In this document: positions 30,125 through 39,653 of the stretch, piece by piece
Numbering within the stretch: the stretch's first letter is position 1
How the letters are laid out: each line of letters starts with the position of its first letter
Source: Pseudonocardia sp. ICBG1293
GTDB lineage: Bacteria; Actinomycetota; Actinomycetes; Mycobacteriales; Pseudonocardiaceae
Direction of reading: 5' to 3'
Assembly (NCBI RefSeq): GCF_020131355.1
Contig: NZ_JAHLEL010000008.1
Coordinates: forward strand, 186,001 to 250,000
Length of the DNA stretch: 64,000 bases
Translations under genes and position numbers: made by a program
The notes under the pieces: generated by a model
The model's input: the letters and a program-made list of their open reading frames with translations, nothing else
Databases searched by the model: none
What the model was told of the DNA's origin: nothing

Positions 30125-30779
30125 TCCGGCGCCACGGGTCGGGACGGCTGGTGCGCGCGGGGACGCTCGTGCCGCGGCCGCCACCACCGCCGCGGGCCCG
30201 GCGGAGACGGCTGCGCCGCGGCGCGCTGCCGGGCTCCGGCAGCGGCGGGACCACCCGGACCGGGGCCGACGCCGAGCCGGGTCCCGGGACGGTGGCGGGT
30301 GCCACCTCCACGACGGTGCCGGCCCCGGGACGCGGGGTGGCCCCGGTCCCGTCCAGCGAGCGACGGCGGGGGGCACCGAGGGTGCGGCCCCGGCCGCCCG
30401 ACGACCGGCTGCCGGGGTGGGCGCGGGTGGTCTGGACGCGCACGTGCGACGCGCGCACCGAGCCGCCCGCCGCCTTCCGTCCGGCCCGCGGACCGGTCAC
30501 CTCGGCCCAGAACTGGCCGAGGACCTGACCGAGCGGCCGCTCGTAGTCGATCTTCTTACCGAGCAGGCGGGTGATCGCGACGGTGCCGACGAGCGCCCAC
30601 GCCACGGAGAAGAACTCCAGGCCGATGCCGAGCCGGCGCTGGATGAACATGATCAGCATCATGACGAGCAGACCCACGCCGTAGCTGACGTAGCGGGCCC
30701 GCCAGGGGAACGTGGCCCGCGGCGGCCCGAGCCAGACGGCGTCGACGCGGTACACCTCGTCGTCCGTGCGAACGAGCAC
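30102..30779 (-). CDS. VirB3/TcpE-like membrane protein with basic tail
   Basis: 225 residues. Two hydrophobic segments at about 32-54 and 58-75 (YGVGLLVMMLIMFIQRR, LGIGLEFFSVAWALVGTVAIT), as in the PrgI/VirB3/TcpE class that anchors the VirB4 ATPase in the membrane. Residues after about 95 are Arg/Gly/Pro-rich and probably disordered. GTG start follows the stop of the pilin-like gene by three bases. Family call from topology and gene order rather than a signature. Confidence 0.6.
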   Translation of the reverse strand: MLVRTDDEVYRVDAVWLGPPRATFPWRARYVSYGVGLLVMMLIMFIQRRLGIGLEFFSVAWALVGTVAITRLLGKKIDYERPLGQVLGQFWAEVTGPRAGRKAAGGSVRASHVRVQTTRAHPGSRSSGGRGRTLGAPRRRSLDGTGATPRPGAGTVVEVAPATVPGPGSASAPVRVVPPLPEPGSAPRRSRLRRARGGGGGRGTSVPARTSRPDPWRRSGHRGRT

Positions 30780-30782
30780 GGA

Positions 30783-31061
30783 TCAGCCCGGGGTGACGAG
30801 CAGGTTGGCCAGTGCCTGTCCGATGGCCGGACCGCTGCCGGTCACGGCGATGCCCAGGGCGATCAGACCCACCAGCAGCCCGATGCTCCGCCGGGCCACG
30901 CCCGCGTTGTCACCACGACCACCGATCCACAGCAGGATGACGGCGATCGCGAGCAGAATCAGCGGCACGATGTTGTTCGTGATCCAGTCGCGGAGGTTGA
31001 CCGTGGTCAGCTGTCCGCCCTGGGCGAGTACCAGCTGGATCGCCTCGTACGAGGTCTTCAC
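30783..31061 (-). CDS. VirB2/TrbC-like small two-helix membrane protein
   Basis: 92 residues, GTG start at 31061 preceded by the strong Shine-Dalgarno GGAGGAGC. It begins KTSYEAIQLVLAQGGQ, then two hydrophobic helices (IVPLILLAIAVILLWIGG and IGLLVGLIALGIAVTG) separated by a short basic loop, as in VirB2/TrbC-type pilins and the small ConC-type proteins of Gram-positive conjugation modules. First gene of the secretion-like operon. No cleavable signal peptide is obvious. Confidence 0.65.
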   Translation of the reverse strand: MKTSYEAIQLVLAQGGQLTTVNLRDWITNNIVPLILLAIAVILLWIGGRGDNAGVARRSIGLLVGLIALGIAVTGSGPAIGQALANLLVTPG

Positions 31062-31584
31062 AGCTCCTCCTTGCGGCAGTCCACTTGTCCCGGTCGCTCC
31101 CGCAGGCGAGTAGACCACGAGACCCGTACGGGATCCTAGGGGCTGAGCCACCCGGCCCACGCGCGCGCCACGCTGCGCGATCGGGTCGACACGGTCGGAC
31201 CAGCGCCGACGGGCGTGACTCGCATCTCCCCGACATCCCGCCCCTGCCCCGGGATGTCATGGTCGGTCTTGGCTACTGTTCGGTAACACGCGCGGCCGAC
31301 CCACGGTGAGGTCGGGCAACCCTCGGCCGGGCGCACTACCCTTCGCCCGACCGTCGTCGCGCCCCACCACACCAGCGCGACGACGAGGTCCGAGGAGGCA
31401 CTGCGATGGAGAGGCCCGCCCCGTCCCGGCGGCACGGTATGCCGTGCGCCCGTGGCCGCGCCCGCTCCGTCGCACCAGCCCCGGTGCCCCACCGGACCGG
31501 TTCACCGTTTCCCGTCCCGTTCCGTCACGGCAGCACCACGCTCCGGCAGGGACCGCTGGGTGTTCTACAGGGAGGTTCCTCCAG
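31062..31584. other. intergenic region between divergent operons, 523 bp
   Basis: Holds promoters for the secretion-like operon (leftward) and the Fe-S reductase (rightward). AT-richer patch at about 31258-31285 (TTGGCT ... TACTGTTCGG) may be a promoter, but the match is weak. No tRNA, riboswitch or convincing small gene. The sequence from 31306 onward is open in frame with the reductase but lacks its Shine-Dalgarno. Confidence 0.5.
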
Positions 31585-34056
31585 ATGACCTGGGTGCAGT
31601 ACACGCTCGGCATCGTCACCGTGCTGTCGGCGGTCGTCGCCGTGGCCCTGGTCGCGATGACCGTGACCCGGATGGTGAAGATCATCCGACTCGGTGAGTC
31701 CGACCCGACGCGGACCGGTCCGTTCGGGCCGCGGTTCGCGACCATGCTCAAGGAGACCCTGGGCCACACCAGGATGCTCAAGTGGACCAAGGTCGGTGTC
31801 GTCCACTGGCTGGTCATGGTCGGCTTCGGCGGCCTGTTCCTGGCCCTGATCGAGGCCGTCGTCGAGGTCTGGAACCCGACGTTCCACCTGCCGTTCATCG
31901 GCGAGTGGTCGGTGTACTCGCTGTTCGTCGAGATCCTCGGCATCGGCACCGTGGTCGGCATCGGCGCGCTGATCGTGATCCGGCAGCTGAACAACCCGCG
32001 CTTCCAGGGCCGGATGTCGCGGTTCTACGGCTCCAACATGGGGCGCGCCTACTTCGTCGAGGGCATCGTGTTCCTCGAGGGCCTGGGCATCCTGGTCGTG
32101 CGCGGCGCGAAGATCTCCCTCGGCGCGTTCGACGTGCCGGTCTGGTCCGCCCCGGTCTCCTACGCCCTGTCGGCGATCCTGCCCGCATCGTTGACCCTGG
32201 TCACGGTGTTCGCCGCGGTGAAGGTCCTGTCGGCGACGATCTGGCTGATCGTCATCGCCGCGAAGCCCACGATGGGCGTGGCCTGGCACCGGTTCACCGC
32301 GTTCCCGAACATCTACTTCAAGCGCAACGACGACGGCTACAAGGCCCTCGGCGCGACCCGGCCGATGATGAGCCAGGGCAAGCCGCTGGACCTGGAGGAG
32401 GCCGACCCCGACACCGACACCTTCGGCGTCGGCAAGGTCGAGGACTTCACCTGGAAGGGTCTGCTCGACTTCACCACCTGCACCGAGTGCGGCCGGTGCC
32501 AGTCGCAGTGCCCGGCGTGGAACACCGAGAAGCCGCTGTCGCCGAAGCTGCTGGTCAACGCCCTGCGTGACCACGCCTACGAGAAGGCCCCGTACCTGCT
32601 CGCCGGCGGCAGCCGCGACATGGCGGTCGACGAGGTCGGCATCACCGGTGAGGGTGCCGAGGAGCGGCTCAAGGCCATCCCGGTCGACGCCCTCGAGGCC
32701 GCGGGCCGCCCGCTGGTCGGCCCGGAGGACATGGGTGGGGTCATCGACCCGGACATCCTGTGGTCCTGCACCACCTGCGGTGCCTGCGTCGAGCAGTGCC
32801 CGGTCGACATCGAGCACGTCGACCACATCATCGACATGCGCCGCTACCAGGTCCTCATCGAGACCGAGTTCCCCACCGAGCTCAACTCGCTGTTCAAGAA
32901 CCTGGAGAACAAGGGCAACCCCTGGGGCCAGAACGCCAAGGACCGTCTCGAGTGGACCAAGGGCCTGGGCTTCGAGGTCCCGGTCGTCGAGAGCGAGCTC
33001 GACGCCGACACCGAGTACCTGTTCTGGATCGGCTGCGCCGGCGCGTTCGACGACGGCCAGAAGAAGACCGTCCGGGCCACCGCGGAGCTGCTGCACCGCG
33101 CCGGGGTGAACTTCGCCGTCCTCGGCTCGGGCGAGACGTGCACCGGTGACCCGGCGCGCCGCTCGGGCAACGAGTTCGTGTTCCAGATGCTCGCCCAGCA
33201 GAACGTGGAGACCCTCAACACGGTCTTCGAGGGCCGCGAGACGGGCACCCGCAAGATCGTGACGACCTGCCCGCACTGCCTCAACACCCTGGGCCGGGAG
33301 TACCCGCAGCTCGACGGGCACTACGAGGTCGTCCACCACACCCAGCTGCTCAACAAGCTGGTGCGGGAGAAGAAGCTCGTCCCGGTGTCCGCCCCGGCGG
33401 GCGAGGAGACCGGCCCGGTCACCTACCACGACCCCTGCTACCTGGGCCGGCACAACGAGGTCTACGAGGAGCCCCGCGCGCTGATCAACGCGACCGGCGC
33501 GTCCGGGACGACCACGCTGACCGAGATGCCGCGGCACGGCGACCGGTCGATGTGCTGCGGCGCCGGTGGTGCCCGGATGTGGATGGAGGAGCGCATCGGC
33601 AAGCGCATCAACTTCAGCCGCGCCGAGGAGGCGGCCGAGACCCTGACGAAGGCCGGTGGCGGCTCGGAGCCCTCCGGCACGCTGGCGGTCGGCTGCCCGT
33701 TCTGCCGCACGATGATGACCGACGGTGTGAACCAGACCGCCGGCGAGGCCGTGCAGGTCCAGGACGTCTCGCAGATGCTGCTCACCGCGGTCAGGCGGGG
33801 CGACCCGGCGCCGGAGCCGGCGGCGGCGGCCGAGACCACCGCCGAGGACGCGCCGACGACCGGGACCCCGGCCGTCGCCACGCCGGAGGCGGAGGTGGCC
33901 GCGGAGGCGGCCGAGCAGGACCCGGCAACCCCGGCCGGGTCGGACGGGGCGGCGAGCACCGGTACCCCCGCGTCGTCGGGGAACGGGGCGCCGAGCGGGT
34001 CGAGCAACGGGTCGTCGCCCGAGGAGGCGACTCCGGAGCGCTCGAACGAGAACTGA
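31585..34056 (+). CDS. Fe-S binding heterodisulfide reductase-like membrane protein (Rv0338c-like)
   Basis: 823 residues; ATG preceded by GGAGG. About five membrane helices up to residue 230, then two 4Fe-4S motifs, CTECGRCQSQC at about 300 and CTTCGACVEQC at about 395, then two CCG-type domains (GCAGAFDDG ... CPHC; DPCYLGRHN ... MCCGAGGARMW ... GCPFC). This is the arrangement of the mycobacterial Rv0338c family, related to HdrD/GlcF, which is thought to pass electrons from a soluble partner to membrane carriers. The Ala/Pro-rich tail after about 735 is disordered. Same neighbourhood as dcd in mycobacteria, supporting orthology. Confidence 0.9.
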   Translation: MTWVQYTLGIVTVLSAVVAVALVAMTVTRMVKIIRLGESDPTRTGPFGPRFATMLKETLGHTRMLKWTKVGVVHWLVMVGFGGLFLALIEAVVEVWNPTFHLPFIGEWSVYSLFVEILGIGTVVGIGALIVIRQLNNPRFQGRMSRFYGSNMGRAYFVEGIVFLEGLGILVVRGAKISLGAFDVPVWSAPVSYALSAILPASLTLVTVFAAVKVLSATIWLIVIAAKPTMGVAWHRFTAFPNIYFKRNDDGYKALGATRPMMSQGKPLDLEEADPDTDTFGVGKVEDFTWKGLLDFTTCTECGRCQSQCPAWNTEKPLSPKLLVNALRDHAYEKAPYLLAGGSRDMAVDEVGITGEGAEERLKAIPVDALEAAGRPLVGPEDMGGVIDPDILWSCTTCGACVEQCPVDIEHVDHIIDMRRYQVLIETEFPTELNSLFKNLENKGNPWGQNAKDRLEWTKGLGFEVPVVESELDADTEYLFWIGCAGAFDDGQKKTVRATAELLHRAGVNFAVLGSGETCTGDPARRSGNEFVFQMLAQQNVETLNTVFEGRETGTRKIVTTCPHCLNTLGREYPQLDGHYEVVHHTQLLNKLVREKKLVPVSAPAGEETGPVTYHDPCYLGRHNEVYEEPRALINATGASGTTTLTEMPRHGDRSMCCGAGGARMWMEERIGKRINFSRAEEAAETLTKAGGGSEPSGTLAVGCPFCRTMMTDGVNQTAGEAVQVQDVSQMLLTAVRRGDPAPEPAAAAETTAEDAPTTGTPAVATPEAEVAAEAAEQDPATPAGSDGAASTGTPASSGNGAPSGSSNGSSPEEATPERSNEN

Positions 34057-34065
34057 CCGATCACC

Positions 34066-34103
34066 GACGACGGCCGGGTCCCCTCAGGGGCCCGGCCGTC
34101 GTC
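34066..34103. terminator. bidirectional hairpin terminator
   Basis: Stem GACGACGGCCGGG / CCCGGCCGTCGTC closed by an inner CCCC-TCA-GGGG stem, between the convergent Fe-S reductase gene and the repeat-protein gene. Confidence 0.85.
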
Positions 34104-34113
34104 GTGCGCGGGG

Positions 34114-36504
34114 TCAGCAGGGGGCGAAGGCGCTGACCTGGAACGTCGTCTGGGTGGTGCGGGTCAGGACGACGCTGCCGAGCCCGGGCGCGGCCGCGCC
34201 CCAGGCCGAGTCGCAGGCGTCGACGGTGGTGGTGGCGCCGACCGCCACCACCGGGTCCGGACGCCGGTCCGGGACGGTGACCGGCGCCCCGGCGGGCACG
34301 CGCCCGTGCAGGACGGCGACGGCGTCCTCGCAGCCGGCCGCGCCGGTGGCGGCCCGGAGCTGGTCGAGCGCCGCCGGCTGGACGAGCCGGCAGACCCGGG
34401 CCGGGTTCGGCGAGGAGACCCCGGTGTCCAGCGAGACGAGGGCGAGCTGCGGGCGGGCGACGCCGAGGTCGGTGCGGAACTGCGCACCCGCCTGCGCGTC
34501 GACGCGCGCCCGGTCGTCCCGGATCTCCGCCGACCGGAACGAGTAACCGACCCCGGACACGACGAGCAGCACCACACCGGCGGCGAGCACGGTCCACCGC
34601 GGCAGGAGCAGCACCCCCGCGACGATCACCCCGACCGACAGGGCCAGCGCCCACGCCCAGGGGTTCTCCCGCGTCCCGTTCACCAGGGCCGCCACCAGCA
34701 CGACCCCGGCGACGTGCGGGGCCCAGCCCTGCAGCAGCCGGTCCAGCCGCAGCAGGGCGAGCAGGACCAGGGTGGCGAACCCCAGACCGACCGGGACCCA
34801 CCAGCGGTCCGGCTCGTCGAGGAAGGGCAGCAGCAGGACCGCGGCCCCCGCGAGGCCGAGCGCGGTGGCGCCGCGGACCGTGCGGGGACGCAGGCGCCGC
34901 CACGGGGCCCAGGGGTCCCGGTCGTCGGTCCCCCGCTCCGCCGGTGGCGGATCCGCGGGAACGGGCCGGCGGGCGAGGGCACGCGAGCCGGGGTCCGGCG
35001 CGGGGGTGCTCTCCTGCCCCGGAGGCCCGGACGGCGACACGACCAGCTCCGTGCCGGGATGCGGTGGGGTGCCGGTCCCGGGGCGCGCCGGGCCCGCGCC
35101 GGGTACATCGGCGCAGCTCGCGGTCGCGCCGGGTCCGTCCGCTCCGGGTGAGCCGGGTCCGGCCGTGCCACGCCCGGTCGTGTCGGGTCCGGTCGTGTCG
35201 GGTCCGGTCGTGTCGGGTCCGGTCGTGTCGGGTCCGGTCGTGTCGGGTCCGGTCGTGTCGGGTCCGGTCGTGTCGGGTCCGGTCGTGTCGGGTCCGGTCG
35301 TGTCGGGTCCGGTCGTGTCGGGTCCGGTCGTGTCGGGTCCGGTCGTGTCGGGTCCGGTCGTGTCGGGTCCGGTCGTGTCGGGTCCGGTCGTGTCGGGTCC
35401 GGTCGTGTCGGGTCCGGTCGTGTCGGGTCCGGTCGTGTCGGGTCCGGTCGTGTCGGGTCCGGTCGTGTCGGGTCCGGTCGTGTCGGGTCCGGTCGTGTCG
35501 GGTCCGGTCGTGTCGGGTCCGGTCGTGTCGGGTCCGGTCGTGTCGGGTCCGGTCGTGTCGGGTCCGGTCGTGTCGGGTCCGGTCGTGTCGGGTCCGGTCG
35601 TGTCGGGTCCGGTCGTGTCGGGTCCGGTCGTGTCGGGTCCGGTCGTGTCGGGTCCGGTCGTGTCGGGTCCGGTCGTGTCGGGTCCGGTCGTGTCGGGTCC
35701 GGTCGTGTCGGGTCCGGTCGTGTCGGGTCCGGTCGTGTCGGGTCCGGTCGTGTCGGGTCCGGTCGTGTCGGGTCCGGTCGTGTCGGGTCCGGTCGTGTCG
35801 GGTCCGGTCGTGTCGGGTCCGGTCGTGTCGGGTCCGGTCGTGTCGGGTCCGGTCGTGTCGGGTCCGGTCGTGTCGGGTCCGGTCGTGTCGGGTCCGGTCG
35901 TGTCGGGTCCGGTCGTGTCGGGTCCGGTCGTGTCGGGTCCGGTCGTGTCGGGTCCGGTCGTGTCGGGTCCGGTCGTGTCGGGTCCGGTCGTGTCGGGTCC
36001 GGTCGTGTCGGGTCCGGTCGTGTCGGGTCCGGTCGTGTCGGGTCCGGTCGTGTCGGGTCCGGTCGTGTCGGGTCCGGTCGTGTCGGGTCCGGTCGTGTCG
36101 GGTCCGGTCGTGTCGGGTCCGGTCGTGTCGGGTCCGGTCGTGTCGGGTCCGGTCGTGTCGGGTCCGGTCGTGTCGGGTCCGGTCGTGTCGGGTCCGGTCG
36201 TGTCGGGTCCGGTCGTGTCGGGTCCGGTCGTGTCGGGTCCGGTCGTGTCGGGTCCGGTCGTGTCGGGTCCGGTCGTGTCGGGTCCGGTCGTGTCGGGTCC
36301 GGTCGTGTCGGGTCCGGTCGTGTCGGGTCCCGTCGTGTCGGGTCCCGTCGTGTCGGCACGGACGGCGGCCTCGCCGGGACGGGTCGGGTCCGGACCGGCG
36401 TCGTCCGGCCGGGGTGGGGTGGCGCGACGGACGCCGCGGTCGGGGCGTCCGCTCCGGCGACGGCCGGTGGCCCACGGGTCCGGGGAGCTGCGGTCGGCGT
36501 CCAT
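34114..36504 (-). CDS. membrane protein with about 79 TTGPD pentapeptide repeats
   Basis: 796 residues from ATG at 36504. Residues about 1-50: charged N-terminus; about 50-445: Thr-Thr-Gly-Pro-Asp repeated about 79 times without interruption; about 445-530: Pro/Gly-rich linker; about 540-650: five hydrophobic helices (including [20 protein letters not shown] and [18 protein letters not shown]); C-terminal 145 residues with four Cys (VCRLV, GCEDA, ACDSA, APC). If the N-terminus is cytoplasmic, five helices put the Cys domain outside. No family recognised for the C-terminal domain. The repeat may be a spacer or a size-variable surface region. The reading frame is set by the C-terminal domain, since all frames are open in the repeat. 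Confidence 0.75.
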   Translation of the reverse strand: MDADRSSPDPWATGRRRSGRPDRGVRRATPPRPDDAGPDPTRPGEAAVRADTTGPDTTGPDTTGPDTTGPDTTGPDTTGPDTTGPDTTGPDTTGPDTTGPDTTGPDTTGPDTTGPDTTGPDTTGPDTTGPDTTGPDTTGPDTTGPDTTGPDTTGPDTTGPDTTGPDTTGPDTTGPDTTGPDTTGPDTTGPDTTGPDTTGPDTTGPDTTGPDTTGPDTTGPDTTGPDTTGPDTTGPDTTGPDTTGPDTTGPDTTGPDTTGPDTTGPDTTGPDTTGPDTTGPDTTGPDTTGPDTTGPDTTGPDTTGPDTTGPDTTGPDTTGPDTTGPDTTGPDTTGPDTTGPDTTGPDTTGPDTTGPDTTGPDTTGPDTTGPDTTGPDTTGPDTTGPDTTGPDTTGPDTTGPDTTGPDTTGPDTTGPDTTGPDTTGPDTTGPDTTGPDTTGPDTTGRGTAGPGSPGADGPGATASCADVPGAGPARPGTGTPPHPGTELVVSPSGPPGQESTPAPDPGSRALARRPVPADPPPAERGTDDRDPWAPWRRLRPRTVRGATALGLAGAAVLLLPFLDEPDRWWVPVGLGFATLVLLALLRLDRLLQGWAPHVAGVVLVAALVNGTRENPWAWALALSVGVIVAGVLLLPRWTVLAAGVVLLVVSGVGYSFRSAEIRDDRARVDAQAGAQFRTDLGVARPQLALVSLDTGVSSPNPARVCRLVQPAALDQLRAATGAAGCEDAVAVLHGRVPAGAPVTVPDRRPDPVVAVGATTTVDACDSAWGAAAPGLGSVVLTRTTQTTFQVSAFAPC
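35176..36345 (-). repeat. minisatellite: 15-bp unit, 77 perfect copies plus one variant
   Basis: The unit GGTCGTGTCGGGTCC (plus strand) runs from 35176 to 36330 without a single change, which is 77 copies. The unit at 36331-36345 starts with C instead of G, and a degenerate unit follows. On the minus strand it encodes Asp-Thr-Thr-Gly-Pro. The unit length is a multiple of three, so gain or loss of copies keeps the frame. Confidence 0.97.
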
Positions 36505-36548
36505 CTCCCCCAGGGTAGCGACGCCGTCACCCCCGCGGGGCGACGAGC

Positions 36549-37133
36549 TCAGTCCCGCCGGGTGTCGGTGCGGTGGAAGTTGCGGAACGCGCGCGACGGC
36601 GTCGGACCCCGCTGGCCCTGGTAGCGCGACCCGACACCCTCGGTGCCGTAGGGCCGCTCGGCCGGGCTGGACAGCCGGAACAGGCACAGCTGGCCGATCT
36701 TCATCCCCGGCCACAGCGTGATCGGCAGGTTCGCCACGTTGGACAGCTCGAGGGTGATGTGACCGGTGAAGCCCGGGTCGATGAACCCGGCGGTGGAGTG
36801 GGTGAGCAGGCCCAGGCGCCCGAGCGAGCTCTTGCCCTCCAACCGTCCGGCCAGGTCGTCGGGCAGCCCGACCCGCTCGAACGTCGACCCCAGCACGAAC
36901 TCGCCGGGATGCAGCACGAACGACTCGCCGTCCGGTGTCTCCACCGGCGTCGTCAACTCGTCCTGCTGCTGGGCGGGGTCGATGTGGGTGTAGCGGGAGT
37001 TCTGGAAGACGCGGAAGAACCGGTCCAGCCGGACGTCGACACTGGACGGCTGGAGCATCTCGACGTCCCACGGGTCGAGAACGAGCCGGCCGGACTCGAT
37101 GTCCCTGCGCAGGTCACCGTCGGAGAGCAACAC
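36549..37133 (-). CDS. dcd: dCTP deaminase, probably the dUMP-forming bifunctional type
   Basis: 194 residues. Cytoplasmic enzyme of pyrimidine deoxynucleotide synthesis, making dUTP or directly dUMP from dCTP. Motifs: [30 protein letters not shown], the nucleotide-binding [24 protein letters not shown] with the catalytic Glu in GHITLELSN. Actinobacterial homologues (M. tuberculosis Rv0321) both deaminate and remove pyrophosphate, so the same is likely here. The preceding gene is 26 bp away, same strand. Confidence 0.96.
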   Translation of the reverse strand: MLLSDGDLRRDIESGRLVLDPWDVEMLQPSSVDVRLDRFFRVFQNSRYTHIDPAQQQDELTTPVETPDGESFVLHPGEFVLGSTFERVGLPDDLAGRLEGKSSLGRLGLLTHSTAGFIDPGFTGHITLELSNVANLPITLWPGMKIGQLCLFRLSSPAERPYGTEGVGSRYQGQRGPTPSRAFRNFHRTDTRRD

Positions 37134-37159
37134 GCCGACACCCTATCCAGGGCCGGCGG

Positions 37160-38341
37160 TCACGCCTCCGTGGACTCCTCGGAGTCCGAGTCCACCTCGC
37201 CGGGGCTGTGCCGGCCGCCGCCCACGAGGTCGTCGGGCAGCTGGGGAGAGCGGGTCAGCCCGAACATCCAGGCGATCGCCTGCTCGGCGCGGGCGGCCTC
37301 GAAACCGTCCGACGCCGCCGCGCGGCGACCGTGGTCGCCGTCGAGCACCTGGGCGACGGCGCCGGCCGCGTCGTGCGCGGCGATGCTGCGGATCGAGTCC
37401 CCGGGCTGCGGCACGTTCGGCCCGTCGACCAGGACCGCCAGGGTGCCGAGGCCGGGAGCGTCGACGACGAGCTCGTGGTCGTCGCTGACCAGGACGGTCG
37501 CCGCGGCGAGCACGGCCAGCCGGTCGGGCAACGCGGGCTCGGGCACGACCGTCACCCGGGGGTGGGCGCCGAGCGACTGCGCCGTCTCCGCGGCCGCGAG
37601 GGCGCCGAGGAGCACGATCTCGATCCGCGGGTACCGCTCGAGCAGATCCGCGACCCCGCGCAGCACCGGCGACGACGACGCCCGCGCCAGGTCGACGACG
37701 ATCAGCCTGCGCTGCGCGTCGTGCACCCGCTCCAGCGCACCGACGCAACCCTGGTGCTGCGGCCCCGGCAACGAGTTGATCGTGTCGCCGATGGTCAGCA
37801 CGTTCGGACCGAGCGGGCTGCCCAGCGCGGAACCGCTGGTGGTGAGGAACAGCGAGGCGAGCTGACCGATGACCCGCCGGTGGGCCTCCTGCGGGAACGG
37901 GCACAGCAGGTCGTCGGTGCCCATTCCGGCCTGCATGTGCACGATCGGGATCCGGCGCCAGAACGCGACCGTCGCCGCGACCTGCGCCGCCAGCCCGCCG
38001 CCGTGGACCAGCACCGCGGACGGGTCCTGGTCCACGAGCAGCTGGTCGAGCCGGGTGAACAACGCCGCGGCGACGTCGGCCATGCCGGGCCCGGTGTCGA
38101 GCGGCAGCAGGATCGTGATGTCGGTGGGGACGCCGAGCGCCTCGAACGCCTCGTGGACGGCCATCGGGTCCGGCCCGGTGGCGACGGTGATCCCGCGGAT
38201 GCGGTCCGCCGCCGCGACGGCCCCGGCGACCGGGGCGAGCCGCGCGACCTCCGGACAGCTACCGGCGATGAGCAGGACGTCGTGCTCGTGGCCCGGCGGG
38301 AACCCGGCCGCGTCGCCCGACATCGGGTCGAACACCGTCAT
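37160..38341 (-). CDS. UDP-N-acetylglucosamine 2-epimerase-like protein
   Basis: 393 residues from ATG at 38341. The Rossmann-like N-terminal domain (VLLIAGSCPEVARLAPVAGAV), the substrate-contact block WRRIPIVHMQAGMGTDD (normally HVEAGLRS) and FPQEAHRRVIGQLASLFL resemble WecB, and the C-terminal domain has LIVVDLA and VSDDHELVVDAPGLG at the nucleotide-binding site (normally SGGIQEEAP). Several key residues differ (the His of HVEAG is kept, the Glu is Gln), so epimerase activity is doubtful. The tail is acidic and disordered (EVDSDSEEST). It lies immediately upstream of dcd. Confidence 0.7.
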   Translation of the reverse strand: MTVFDPMSGDAAGFPPGHEHDVLLIAGSCPEVARLAPVAGAVAAADRIRGITVATGPDPMAVHEAFEALGVPTDITILLPLDTGPGMADVAAALFTRLDQLLVDQDPSAVLVHGGGLAAQVAATVAFWRRIPIVHMQAGMGTDDLLCPFPQEAHRRVIGQLASLFLTTSGSALGSPLGPNVLTIGDTINSLPGPQHQGCVGALERVHDAQRRLIVVDLARASSSPVLRGVADLLERYPRIEIVLLGALAAAETAQSLGAHPRVTVVPEPALPDRLAVLAAATVLVSDDHELVVDAPGLGTLAVLVDGPNVPQPGDSIRSIAAHDAAGAVAQVLDGDHGRRAAASDGFEAARAEQAIAWMFGLTRSPQLPDDLVGGGRHSPGEVDSDSEESTEA

Positions 38342-38504
38342 TGCAGTCGCCTTCCGGTCGAGGTCTGACCGATGGTGACGAGTGTGCGCGGGGCGGACCG
38401 CCCGGTCGAGATACACGCGCCCGGTGGTCGGTTCGTGCGACGACCGGGCGGGAGAGGTCCGTGACAGGTACGCGGACCGTGGTGCTAGGGTGATCTCACG
38501 TCGT

Positions 38505-38578
38505 GCGGATGTAGTTCAATGGTAGAACATCAGCTTCCCAAGCTGAATACGCGGGTTCGATTCCCGTCATCCGCTCCA
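38505..38578 (+). tRNA. tRNA-Gly (anticodon CCC)
   Basis: Folds as a full cloverleaf: acceptor GCGGATG / CATCCGC, anticodon stem TCAGC / GCTGA with loop TTCCCAA (anticodon CCC), T arm with GGTTCGATTCC, and encoded CCA. Reads Gly codon GGG. Its 3' end is the attachment site of the integrative element that follows. Confidence 0.97.
38533..38578 (+). other. attL: 46-bp core in the tRNA-Gly 3' end
   Basis: Perfectly repeated at 60866-60911. Downstream the similarity continues through about 18 more bases with two mismatches. The repeat covers the anticodon arm to the CCA end, so integration left the tRNA gene intact. Confidence 0.95.
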
Positions 38579-39626
38579 CACACGAAGGCCCAGGTCAGAG
38601 AGTGTCCACGCTGGACCTGGGCCTTCATCGTATTCAGACCCACTTGGCCCTTGGGCCATTGGCGGGCCATTCAGCCGACCGGAACCCGGCTGCCTGGGGG
38701 GGCCGTCCTCGTCGTCTTCCTGGTCGTCGCTGTCGATCTCTCGGCCCTCGACGAGCGCACTCAACCGATCCGCGATCCGCTGGTCCGCCTCACTCGTGGC
38801 CCGCTGGTAGATCAGGGCCGCGCGCATGTCGTCATGGCCCATCCGCGCCATGAGGTCCCTGGTGCTGGCGCCGGTCTGCGCGGCGAAGAGGTTGCCGGTG
38901 TGTCGCAGATCGTGGAAGTGCAGCCCGGGGGCGCCGAGCTTCCGGACCGTCTCGGGCCACTTCGTCAGGTTGTTGAAATGTGCCCGCCGCAGCGCCCCAC
39001 CCTTCGGACCGGTGAAAACCAGCGCATCCGAAACCGGCCCGACGTAGATCATCAGGTGCTTGACGATCTCAGGCCGGATGACCGGCGGCACAGAGATGGT
39101 GCGGACACCGGCCCTTGACTTGGGCGGGCCGACGACGATCCCTCGGCCCACGACCTCCGTGTGCGCGACGGTGACCCGAATCCAACTGCCGTCCGGTGCA
39201 ATGTCACCGCGCCGGAGAGTGGACACCTCGCCCCAACGCAGGGTGGCGAAGGCCGTCACCAGGATCATCGCGCGGAGTCGACGGTGTCGCATGGCGTCGG
39301 CGAGCTTGAAGACCTGCGGAACGGTGAGCACCGGGCGTTCGGCCGGATTCTCCCGGTCAGCGCCGCGGACCCTGCAGGGGTTGCGAGAGATGACCCCGTC
39401 TTCCTGGACCGCTGTGTTCAGGACCGCCCGGAGCAGCCGGTACGATTTGGCTGCGACCGACTGTGAGACGCCCGCAGCCAGGAGATCGGAGCGCCACTCC
39501 CGAACCAGCGACGTACTGAGGTCGCCGATCATCACCTCGCCGAGGCGCGGAACGACGTGCTTCGTGAGCAGCCACCGGTAGAGTTCCACCGTTCGCGGAC
39601 GCAGTGACGGCCGCTCGGTGATCCAC
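38567..39626 (-). pseudogene. AICE tyrosine integrase, C-terminal fragment
   Basis: About 353 residues, joined in frame to the N-terminal piece at 44309-44535 if the IS array and one TTA are removed (reading GTYAD-KWITERPSLRPRTVELYRW). It holds the core-binding domain (LYRWLLTKHVVPRLGEVMI) and the whole catalytic domain: Arg in FATLRWGEVSTL, His-x-x-Arg in HFHDLRHTGN, His in GHDDM and the nucleophile Tyr in ALIYQRAT. The last codons and the TGA stop lie inside the tRNA 3' end on the opposite strand. An internal ATG at 39589 opens a 340-residue frame, but it would lack the arm-binding domain. Confidence 0.93.
38585..38625 (+). terminator. tRNA-proximal terminator hairpin carried by the element
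   Basis: Stem AAGGCCCAGGTC / GACCTGGGCCTT, 17-base loop, seven bases past the CCA of the tRNA. A similar but non-identical hairpin follows the right attachment site at 60912-60969, so the element brought a substitute terminator for the tRNA. Confidence 0.75.
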
Positions 39627-39653
39627 TTAGAGGTCGCGCGGATTGGTTGGTGA

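Noticed and set aside
31306..31584. N-terminal extension of the Fe-S reductase by 93 codons
   Set aside because: No conserved features or start signal; the ATG at 31585 has a GGAGG and begins the first membrane helix.
35176..36345. Repeat considered as a CRISPR array
   Set aside because: There are no spacers; the 15-bp units are directly contiguous, and no cas genes are near.
34772..36721. Very long open frames on both strands over the 15-bp repeat (VVSGP, DPTRP, RHDRT and RVRSC repeats)
   Set aside because: The repeat unit has no stop in most frames, so openness is automatic. Only the frame joined to the membrane and Cys-rich domain (TTGPD) has a plausible protein.
38417..38504. Promoter of the tRNA-Gly gene
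   Set aside because: Some hexamer-like sequences are visible but none is convincing enough to place.
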